Of a stretch of DNA of 20,881 nucleotides, positions 7,330-16,327 are shown piece by piece (positions within the stretch are counted from its first letter, which is position 1; each line of letters begins with the position of its first letter). The position numbers and the translations under genes are program-made. Source of the DNA: Saccoglossus kowalevskii (taxonomy: Eukaryota; Hemichordata; Enteropneusta; Harrimaniidae); the NCBI RefSeq assembly GCF_000003605.2, contig NW_003112484.1, positions 134,975-155,855 of the forward strand, given 5' to 3'. The notes under the pieces were generated by a model that worked only from the letters and a program-made list of their open reading frames with translations, had not been told where the DNA came from and made no database searches.

Positions 7330-9965
7330 ATTGACCCACTTTGTATTGTTACGGACGAGTAAAGCATTTAAGTATACAAGACTTAACGAGTCGAAGGGTA
7401 AACCACTCATTAAGTAAAGCAACTGAGAATCTCGGAGAGTTGTAATTTACTCGTTTTTAAAAGGCGAAGCCACACATGCGGTGTATAGTGATGGGAGTAA
7501 CCAAAATGTCCTTGAGGAGGGGGAGGGGGTCATCAGCTCTGACTGTTCAGGCATTATGCAAATAAGCCTCAGAGGACGCTATCCGACTTTTTAATTAGGT
7601 ACCTTTCTCCTACCAGCGCAAAAAATCTTTCGAGTTGTCACGTTCAATCACTAAACGTGTTAAATGCCTAGCTCAACTTTCATAGAGGCACTCAGCGAAA
7701 TAACTATGGTACATTACTTCAAATGTCTCAAGTCGTTTTCGATACAAGGCAAATCGAAGATAAGAACTCGATGACCAATCGACCTAAACATGTAATATAT
7801 AAGCACTGATCCGCGATAACACTTTTTATTCACCAATCTTGACGGATTGGTCTATGGAATCCAATTTTTCAAACACAAAAATATTCGAAATCGAATGTAA
7901 TGAAAGTAGAAGCCTAAACCTTACAAATAAAAACATTGGAATTGCGGTTATATGAGATGTTTTTGAACCAGGGACGCATCTTTTTAGAATGAAGCAACAC
8001 GAAGGTTTCGTGAGAACAACGTTGAGTTTCTGACATTCTAGCGTATCACTCGAACACTTGAATAAAACGAACAAGACACAAAGTCGATAATAGTGTCGAA
8101 ATGAAATTCCTTTGAAGAAAACAACAATTGGTAGAAACTAACGCTATAGTCAATAGACTCGTCCGAGGACCCTATTTTTAGCATGACACCAAAGCGTTCC
8201 GCGTCCTCGTGGAAGTGGGAAAGACCTCGTCATTGGTCAATAGTATAAACACCCAATCGTGATAGAGGGCGGGTACCACTTGCCACTTTGGGCCAAGAGA
8301 CTATCATTAAACTTCAACTAACATGCATTGTTTGTTCTTAAACCAAACCAAAACAATTCCCACGAACAGGTTATGTGAACTAATTTCCCATGCACTGGGA
8401 ACTCACCTTAACGACAAACCCGTGGGAAAAAATCAACGTCTTCAATTCTTAATCATGTAATGCTAATGTCATCAGCTGGTCGAACACGGGAGAAACATTT
8501 GCAAACACGCGACGTGTGAATGAATCGGGCTATATATTTTACTTTTGAAACAAGAATGATCCCTGATTAACGCCAATAATCGGTAAATTAACTAACCGAC
8601 CCCCACACCCTTTTTATATGGGCCAGTCTCTGCAATTTATGCTCTATTCAGAACGACACTCCTGGGGAAATTAATTGTATATATTTGCTTGGGTTCTCAA
8701 AGAATTAATACCCGACGGAGAACAACGACTGTATTGCACGCTTTACTTAAGTATACAACTTCAAACTTGTATGTGTTTCGTACATATCCCGAGTTTACTG
8801 TTTCCCCGCGAGCTACTTCACTTTCGTACGAGTCACCATCTCTCTATTGCCACTTGTCTTCGTCTCACCCACTCTAATGATACTTGGCTCCTAATGCTAT
8901 TGACTCGGCTTAGCTTATGATTAACAAAACAACGCTATTTTCATTCAATTATTATGTCAATAGCTCATTACAAGTCGGTTTTCAATGTATCTTAATTAAC
9001 AAAATAACAAAAAAACCATGATCGATTCTTTACAGTAAACCGTAAGATTGTTTCTGGGAGCTGATGTGGTTCATTGTGGTCTTAATTTGTTTGACTGGGC
9101 GTTCTTTAGTAGTTTGGAAGCTCCCCTACAGGTTATCGTGCTCGTTTGACGCGATCACGAAAACTGCAGCTTAGTCCCTGAGAAGTTCTGGCTTCAAAAC
9201 AAATATTAAATGATTTATTGAGATCGGTTTGGGGTCCATTTTGACTACGTCCACTCACGGAATACCACACAATTACTGAGTCTCATACCAATCTTTGTGT
9301 TTCGGTGAACGCAGCTTTTATGGGAACGATAATAAATATCGCTGCCAACACTTCCTGGACGATGGTCCAGGCGTTATTTCAATTACAATTGCATGGAATA
9401 AAACAAGTTATGAATGGATAATATAGTGATAATAGGCTCGATGTGCATTCGTCCAACTTGGTATTATTGTGTATATTTTGTTTGCCACAGCGGTCTCACA
9501 TGGAACAAGTTAGCGTACAAAAGCCGATTCCACCAAGGCCGTTCCCAGACATTATAGTAGAGCGCCCTTTTATGGATGACTCTTTAAGTCCTCCATTGAT
9601 TTGACCAATATGGTATCACGATTTGAGACATTAGAAAAGACTGTTGGCTGCCTTTGTTCGTAGATCTTAACGAGTGGTGATTATACACTTATATTGAAAG
9701 CTCCGTATTGTGGTTGTTGTATAATGAATGGAGTGCTGGGTGTTAGTACCGCGGATGTTATGCGGGCACCCGACATTCACGTCGTCGTTCCGTACACTCA
9801 CCTCGTCTACGGTTTACCTGTCCGTTCTTTTTTTTTAATTATTTTTTAATAATGCAATTATTAATTTGATTTCACTATTATGGACGCGGACTGCGATTAT
9901 ATTATTCGTTCGTGAATAATTTGACATCTTGAGCCTGAACGTGTGAAGCCTGCGACCATTGAGTG
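7330..9965. other. No gene recognised; longest unexplained stretch
   Basis: This is AT-rich sequence without a recognisable protein, RNA gene or repeat family. Open stretches at 7826-8074 (minus) and 8675-8920 (plus) have no family features. Bases 7330-7341 could read IDPL in the LINE frame if the preceding element were an insertion, but stops follow. A short hairpin CCTGGAC/GTCCAGG lies at 9354-9371. An octamer-type ATGCAAAT lies near 7557. Confidence 0.4.
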
Positions 9966-10695
9966 GAATATGACGTCACATTGGATGTAATACTGTAACA
10001 CGTCACATGGGATAGAATACTGTAATACGTCACATCGGACGTAATACTGTAACATGCCACACCGGATGTAATACTGTAACACGTCACATTGGATGGAATA
10101 CTGTAACACGTTACGTCAGATGTAATACTTTAATACTGTAACGCGTCACATCGGATGTAATACTGTAACACGTCACATCGGATGTAATACTATAACACGC
10201 CACATCGGATGTAATACTGTAACACGCCACATCGGATGTAATACTGTAACACGTCACATTGGGTGTAATACTGTAACACGCCACATCGGACGTAATATTG
10301 TAACACGTCACATTGGGCGTAATACTGTAACACGCCACATCGGATGTAATACTGTAACACGTCACATTGGGTGTAATACTGTAACGCGTCACATCGGATG
10401 TAATACTGTAACGCGTCACATCGTGTGTAATACTGTAACACGCCACATCGGATGTAATACTGTAAAACGTCACATTGGGTGTAATACTGTAACACGCCAC
10501 ATCGGGTGTAATACTGTAACACGTCACATTGGGTGTAATACTGCAAACGTGACGCTGGATGTAATACTGTAACACGCCTATCGGGTGAAATACTGTAATA
10601 CGTCACATCGGACGTAATACTGTAACATGCCACACCGGATGTAATACTGTAACACGTCACATTCGATGGAATACTATAACACGTAACATTGGTTG
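9966..10695. repeat. Minisatellite, 27 bp unit, about 27 copies
   Basis: Units start TAATACTGTAACACG, continue with TCACA or CCACA, and end TCGGATG or TTGGGTG. I counted 27 units with few length changes: an 8-base insertion near 10123-10130 and two 26-base units around 10535-10587. From about 10200 to 10530 two unit types partly alternate (CGCCACATCGG and CGTCACATTGG), a 54 bp dimer. Because 27 is a multiple of three, long open stretches appear on the minus strand in two frames (10111-10575 and 10190-10711) encoding repeats such as VTCYSITSD and MLQYYIQCD. Plus-strand reading NTVTRHIGC is also open but lacks ATG. These are frame effects; I do not annotate a protein. Confidence 0.95.
9971..9978. 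promoter_or_regulatory. Full CRE palindrome TGACGTCA at array edge
   Basis: The first repeat unit contains the complete cAMP-response element core. Most later units keep only ACGTCA or change it to ACGCCA. Function is unknown; it may only be a mutated repeat unit. Confidence 0.25.
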
Positions 10696-11880
10696 GACTT
10701 ATACGTCGCAATAATAACAGACAATTTACGCCACGATCAATGACAATACCACGTTCGACAGATCATCGACCATTTGTAGAAATAATAATTCAGTGACATA
10801 AAAAGTAGACCGAGACCTCTCTGAAAATTGGCGAAATAAAAATACGCGTACCTGTAACGTGAAAATGAACAATACGAGTTACTCCAATTATAATTTCGGA
10901 ATTGCACATCATCCGAAATTAGATTTCTTTCTCGTACTGCGAATTATTTAAATTAAAAACAGCCATAATTTCAGTATGCGGTAATTATTTATAATTTGTT
11001 TTATCTTTTCCGCTGATTGAAAATGCATGGCCATCTTTCGCAATGTATAACATTTTTTTATTGTGAATTGTGCCACTCCACGTACCCCATCAAATCTCCG
11101 ACCAATAAAATAATCAAATTAAAGAATTGAACGTCAGAAGTAAATAAAAAACATTTTAAAAGTGATCTGTGGTGTGCCCGCTTCGCAATGAGGAAATATA
11201 CGACTAAATGGATCTTACCTAGCCAAGGTACAATTCATCTTGTTTTTACTAAAATAGTCGTACCCCTCATCGCGTTCTCAGCCTAGCATGGCCATGTTTA
11301 CTCATTTGAAAATTCTTTATATTTGTTCACTGTGTAAGATACCAACCCATTTTTTCGTTTTTAATTCATCAATATTTCGTACATAACGTAAACGAGTACT
11401 TATACCCCTTACAATTTTTTTATTCTCTTTGGGTTCATTTTACATTGAATGAACACAACAATACACTGACGTTCAATTAAAAAACAAACTATAAAAAGAC
11501 GTATTAAAAAGCATTTTATAGTTAAACTTCGAAACATTCGTTTAATATTTCTTAAATTTGTTTATTTATTTATTTGAAATAGAAATTATTTTAAATAGCC
11601 TTCATGTTTTCATCAATAATTGTTATAAACGATTAAAACAAATATCGTGAAAAATGATAACATTTGATTTCAACAATTACAACACAGAGAGCAAATCGAG
11701 AAAACAATTGTATAAGTCATCGATGAATCACATACCAAAACGAACCACTTTAAAATGGCCGCTTTAATTTAGTGGCTCTTGTGGATGACTGAATAATTTT
11801 GTAGGTGGCTCAAAAAACGGTGTTCAGACATAAACCCACGATTTGTTTACATATTCAAAGCAGCATAACCACCATAAAAA
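10696..11880. other. No gene recognised; very AT-rich
   Basis: The sequence has many A and T runs and no open stretch above 60 codons. I see no repeat array, coding similarity or RNA gene. Confidence 0.5.
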
Positions 11881-11920
11881 ACACAAACACACACACACAC
11901 GCACACACGCACACGCATAC
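11881..11920. repeat. CA-rich dinucleotide microsatellite
   Basis: A run of AC dinucleotides broken by G (ACACGCACACACGCACACGC) covers about 40 bases. It is a typical animal (CA)n microsatellite with interruptions. Confidence 0.9.
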
Positions 11921-12483
11921 ATGTCTTACTATCGTTAACTATTAATATTAATATAAACTGAACCATACCTTCCTCCGATACTAAACCTAAGCTTCGCAAA
12001 CCTGACTTAATGATTAAATATTAATATAAATTATGAAACAAAGTGAAGGGGTCTCTCTATTCACTGATTGGCTCGCTTCGTGGGTACGCGTCCATGGATC
12101 ATCACTTGGATAGGAAGACATGACCACACACATACACAACCCACACACCCAGTGTTTTGATGTATACTCGTAGATGTACATTACGTGGAAGCAAACTTGG
12201 ATTTGTATGTTGCTAGGTTACCCGATAATGTATCGCAGTTCTTATACTCTAGTGCCTCGAGATATTATCGTATTTAACTGTGAGTGGATGACAAATATAA
12301 TAATTTAATAAGCTGTAAAAAAAAAACTGCAAACTAAATTTGGTTGCGCCACCAATAAATGCGGCTCTAGTTGAGAATCACCATTATAAGACGAGTTTCA
12401 CTTTTCAGTAAAGCAAAACTATGTAATCACTGTGCATGGTGTAAACTAAGCTATTTTCCTAATATCGGTAGAGAATCTTTATA
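11921..12483. other. No gene recognised
   Basis: AT-rich sequence with a small second CA-rich patch near 12125-12150. An inverted CCAAT motif (GATTGGCT) occurs near 12065, but nothing around it makes a promoter. Confidence 0.45.
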
Positions 12484-12660
12484 TTAATCAATCATTTGCA
12501 TTCATTACATTTATTCATAACATAAAATAACATAACAATAAAGTACACAAAACTATCACACAATCGCCACCTAATTCCTGCTACCGGGGGCTATAACACA
12601 TGTAGATGTTACAGTTGTCCCTGGGTGCGCCTGGGGTAAAGTGGAGGCAAAAATGTAATT
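12484..12660 (-). mobile_element. Possible minus-strand retroelement 3' end
   Basis: Read on the minus strand, the segment ends ATGAATAAATGTAATGAATG and then CAAATGATTGATTAATA: a polyadenylation-like AATAAA followed by irregular ATG-containing tetranucleotides, the style of CR1/L2-like 3' ends. The GC-richer part next to it (12570-12640) would be its 3' UTR. I see no ORF2 remnant beyond it, so the assignment rests only on the tail. Confidence 0.3.
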
Positions 12661-13901
12661 GACCATCGATCTTATTCAATGTTCAAGCCCAAACCTCGTT
12701 TTCCGCTGTATTATGCAGGGTTGTACATAACTGTATTTTCCACGCTATGCAGGGCAACATTTCTGATTACATTCTCGTAACAAACCCGCATGATAAAATA
12801 AAAGTCGCACGTGTTTTGCAGCGATTATTTTTTTCTTTCTTTTCCTCAATTACATGTACTAGTATTCATGAATATCGCCATTGATGGGCCAGTGACAACA
12901 TCATCTAATTCGCTTTTATCGTTTCGTTATTTGGAGGTACCCACTCTAAAAAGGTCCACAAAGATATTTTCACAACGAAATAAGATACTATTCTGGAAGA
13001 TTTGTAAATGAATGTATATAATCTGATATGTTGTAATCAAATACAAATAAATGTCAATTATGTATAAAATTAAACATTTTATTTCGTCGTAGCTGCATCA
13101 TCTTTGCTTTACTGAATGTGAAAAAGACAGAATACGTAATATTACGTAAACACTGTGATCAACAATAAGACCGCAATAATGTTGACCTGAAACAGTTTAA
13201 TACACAATATAAAGGAAGTAATCCGTTAAAGCATACAGTGTATGGTTAGGCAAAATTTTGGAATAAAAATAGCGCCATCTAGTGGCCACAAATACAACAG
13301 GTGGAAAAAAACGAAGTTGTACACATTTTGAACTTCGAGGGAGACAGACAGACCTGCTTAGTTTATAAACTGTCCGTGCATTAGACTTGGATACAGTCTC
13401 TTGTTTGTTTTTTTCGTTTTTTGCAAGTCTATTCGTGCATGTATTAATTACTAATTCAAGAAGCCGATACTGAAATGTACATATCAAACTATATATACAC
13501 GGGATATTTTTAAAATCGACAAATCGAATACAAATACATATATGATTCAATAATAATAAAACTAATGCACAGATTGTACTATGCTCGACTGAAGGCCATC
13601 TACATATTCGGGGGGGATGCGAAAGAAACGCTGAATTTCACTACCGCCTAGATTCGATTTACAGTCTCTGCCCCTCCCGTATTTGGTTGCCGTTTCTGTT
13701 TGTTGTACTGCCCTCTACGGTGATTGTTATCATACATAGTGACAAGTAATTGATAGATTCCATTGACAAAGATGTGCTAATTTGAAAACTTGTTATTTCT
13801 TTACACCTTAAATGCACTTTGCTCTGTGAATAGATTCAGTTCTCGTTCGGTGTCAGGCAGATGGCAACCTTCCATCGACAGAGCGGTACTCTTTAACCTC
13901 A
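12661..13901. other. No gene recognised; contains a CTCF-like site
   Basis: A 117-codon open stretch on the minus strand (13197-13550) and a 66-codon one on plus (12811-13011) have no recognisable features. TATGCAGGG is repeated at about 12713 and 12745. A poly-G run occurs near 13610. A weak CTCF-like match (CTGCCCTCTACGGT) is at 13708-13721. Confidence 0.4.
13272..13285 (-). promoter_or_regulatory. CTCF-like binding motif
   Basis: The plus strand reads GCGCCATCTAGTGG; the minus strand is CCACTAGATGGCGC, which fits the CTCF core CCANNAGRNGGCRS at every position. CTCF is a bilaterian zinc-finger protein that marks chromatin boundaries. Its orientation is the same as the site at 16603. Binding has not been shown. 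Confidence 0.5.
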
Positions 13902-14946
13902 ATAAAGAGTGACAGAGCTGCAACGATTTACAAAGAAGACCTCAGAGTTATTACAGCAATGAAGGCATATTTCAAAATGAAACAAATGCTATTCTTGGAA
14001 AAAACAATTTCAATCAAAACATACTTTAAAATATTTGATGCAATTGCAAAAACGAATTATGCTTTACTGCAGCGAAATTTGGACGAGCGAGAACATCAAC
14101 AAATCGCATCTAATGGCAAATCTGTCTACATCAATGGAAAAAGTACAAATACATTTCTGCAAATACCTTCCAAAAGTAAATAGCAAAGCAAGTAATTTGG
14201 CAAGCCTACTAGAGTTGGGAAGATATCCACTCCTAGCAACAAGCTTAAAATATATGATCAAACATTGGATCAAAATAAATAAATTCGCTAGTGCATGAAG
14301 CTTGGAATACATCTTGGAATACATCTTGATAAAAAAAAAAAGACAACTGGGTAACAGACATAAAACAAATTTAAAAAAATTTAAATATGGGAAATATTTG
14401 GGAAAACCATAAATCTCTTGATGACAAAAAAATCACTGAAACAGTAACGCGCAAACTAGAACAATCCTTTGAAATACATAGCACAGAAACATTACACGAT
14501 GACAATAAAGGTAAAAACCACAAAAACAAGTTACGAACCTATAGGAAAATTAAAACAGAATTTGCGTATGAAAAATATCTCACCACAATCAAAAATCCAA
14601 ATCATAGAGCAGCTATGACAAAACTCAGAATAAGTGATCATACCCTTCAAATCGAAAGGGGCAGATATAATAACCTTTTAGCTGAGGACCGAATTTGCCC
14701 AGTTTGTGACAAACAGGAAATTGAGAATGAAAAACATTTTCTTCTCAATTGTAATCTATACAAGGAGAAACGAGAAATCATGATCAAGAATATTAAATAC
14801 TGAATAAAAGCAACTTGGGGACGGATGCTGAACAACTTACAGATACTAGTATACTAAAAAGTAAAAATGACAAAACAATCATTGAGCTAGGAAAATTCAT
14901 CCACACTTGTTTCAAATTACGACAAGAAAAAATTCTAAAATTCTAG
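13902..14946 (+). mobile_element. Second LINE relic, C-terminal ORF2 region
   Basis: This segment preserves the end of a non-LTR retrotransposon ORF2, from just after the catalytic core to the stop codon at 14944-14946. It differs from the LINE at 895 in carrying a Cys/His motif near its C-terminus. The coding sequence crosses three frames (see the pseudogene entry). No 3' UTR with poly-A and no target-site duplication was recognised after the stop. Upstream of about 13902 I cannot follow the reverse transcriptase. Family assignment is uncertain. Confidence 0.8.
13902..14946 (+). pseudogene. LINE ORF2 C-terminus with several frameshifts
   Basis: Frame of 13959 gives ITAMKAYFKMKQMLFLEK and SIKTYFKIFDAIAK (about 13950-14051), the thumb-like region. 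A frameshift near 14050 leads to IMLYCSEIW (about 14059-14085; the usual form is LYGSEIWG), then IHFCKYLPKV and LASLLELGRYPLLA, to a stop at 14296-14298. A poorly matching stretch with a duplicated CTTGGAATACAT (14301-14324) and an 11-base A run follows. A third frame (14387-14803) gives GNIWENHK, NKLRTYRKIKTEF, EKYL, LRISDHTLQIERGRY, and CPVCDKQEIENEKHFLLNC, a CxxC...H...C motif known from such LINE tails. A further frameshift near 14800 continues NKSNLGTDAEQL to LGKFIHTCFKLRQEK and TAG. The ORF is inactive. Confidence 0.82.
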
Positions 14947-15044
14947 ATTCCTCAACCAACCACCACATTTTTTTTTGCTTCTTTTCTTTGCATTCAAATG
15001 TTATTATCATACAAAGTTTCTTTACGCTAGGAATGTTAGGTAAA

Positions 15045-15066
15045 TCACGGTTACTCGTAACCGTGA
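15045..15066. other. Inverted repeat TCACGGTTAC/GTAACCGTGA
   Basis: Two perfect 10-base arms are separated by only two bases (TC). The arm core CACGGTTA recurs in an inverted repeat at 18645-18680. It could bind a dimer with YAACNG (MYB-like) half-sites or be the relic of an excised inverted-repeat element. Confidence 0.5.
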
Positions 15067-15561
15067 GTAAACCGACCAATCAGGTTGTCGTTTATTTGGG
15101 CTTATCTGCACTTTGCACCAATAATATCTCTGATCGCTCGATGATCACTTCGGTTTCTTAACACTTTATTTAACCCGGTGACTATTCGCATGCCTGGCCG
15201 TATATGCTTTCGACACATCACTTCCAAACTTCAGGTCAAGTATGGACTTGTTTACACACATGCCAGTTCTGATCTCCTGCCAAAATCCCAAAGACATTCA
15301 GATGCCTTTGTCATACCTGGTGTCATCGTGAATGACAAATAGCTCACAACAGTTGTCTCGACCACAGTCCCTCCATAGAGGTACTCTGTCTCTACTAATG
15401 TTCTAGGGATACGCGCAGTTGTCACTAGTTGTGACTTCAAACAATGGAGATACAATGACAATCTACCGTCCCATCATTGAGCCTGGGGCACGGTGTGTAT
15501 TTGCACGACGCGCTGCGCGACATTGGTGCAACACTGATACTCAAGGATGTTTCCGAAGTTA

Positions 15562-15569
15562 TCACGTGA
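15562..15569. promoter_or_regulatory. E-box TCACGTGA
   Basis: An 8-base palindromic E-box, one base short on the left of the full GTCACGTGAC seen at 1764 and 3459 (here ATCACGTGAC). Candidate bHLH-zip site. Confidence 0.25.
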
Positions 15570-16048
15570 CATTACCAGGCAGGGTAACATTCGTTGTTAT
15601 AATTATAAAATTCGATGTTCCTGTCTCATAGCGAGTGTATTATACCAATGTGATGAATACGGGTGATGGCGACCTGTCTGTGCGATGTGACAAGTGATTT
15701 AAACAAGTACGTCTCAACAAGCTGGACCAATCTGGTTCCACCTCCATTCAAGTTAACGACCCAACAAGTTTTCAAAGAAATGTTTTTACTGAAAAATTCA
15801 CAAATTTTGTCAATTTGAAACCAGCTTATGTCATTTTGTGATAAGCGTTATTTTTAAATTTGTCGTTGGCAACGCATGCAGGTTTGAAATGCAAAAATGT
15901 CAATGTTTTAAAGTAAAATTACATAAGTTCACAATCGTTAGAATTATCTAACAGTAGTGTTTTATAATTACAACGGGTATGCGGTAAACAAGCAGTATAT
16001 CACTCAGTATCATGTGCACATGCTAGGAATACTCAAAGTTATCTATAT

Positions 16049-16327
16049 TTAAGGGCGGTAGTCGTCGCGCCATATAAACAAAGATGACGACTTTGACTGT
16101 TGCGCATATCAACGAGTACAAAGTGAGACGTTACGAAACTTTAATTAGGTATTTTTAGGTGATTGGAAGGTATCTAAGGAGTCACCGACGGTAATTAGTG
16201 CAAGTCGCGCCCAGGTAAAACCTCATACTTATGATTTCCATTAAAAGAACGCATTGGATTGTGGGTGAATCAATGTTTATCAAAACAAATGTGGCACATG
16301 CGCAGCGCGACGACTACTGCGCTTTAA
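16049..16327. mobile_element. Candidate MITE with TTAA at both ends
   Basis: GTAGTCGTCGCGC at 16058-16070 and GCGCGACGACTAC at 16305-16317 are exact 13 bp inverted repeats. Extending outward gives GGGCG and AGCGC-type ends (imperfect), then TTAA at 16049-16052 and TTAA at 16324-16327. The unit between them is 271 bp with no coding capacity. TTAA target duplication is the hallmark of piggyBac-type elements, though their ends usually start CCC, so the superfamily is not established. TTAA is common in AT-rich DNA. Internal TTGCGCATAT and the inverse CATGCGCA may extend the subterminal symmetry. Confidence 0.55.

Larger units (their letters stand above)
14947..16048. other. No gene recognised; small palindromes
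   Basis: Contains the palindrome 15045-15066 and an E-box core TCACGTGA at 15562-15569. On the minus strand bases 15166-15297 are open for 43 codons and end in a stop overlapping AATAAA, but the peptide resembles no family I know. A TG-free AT-rich part follows from 15780. Confidence 0.4.

Noticed and set aside
7042-7362. 106-codon open reading as a gene
   Set aside because: It lies within the inverted-repeat element, crosses its right boundary, and shows no transposase or other motif.
9966-10695. CRISPR-like array
   Set aside because: Units are directly adjacent with no unique spacers, and the context is an animal genome with retrotransposons; it is a minisatellite.
10111-10711. Minus-strand open readings of 154 and 173 codons
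   Set aside because: They lie almost wholly inside the 27 bp repeats, in two different frames at once, and exist because 27 is divisible by three.
13197-13550. 117-codon minus-strand reading
   Set aside because: No domain, signal peptide or family pattern; the composition is what AT-rich non-coding DNA would give.
15166-15297. Minus-strand 43-codon reading ending at an AATAAA
   Set aside because: The peptide matches nothing I recognise, and a 40-codon open stretch is expected by chance; the AATAAA overlap alone is not enough.
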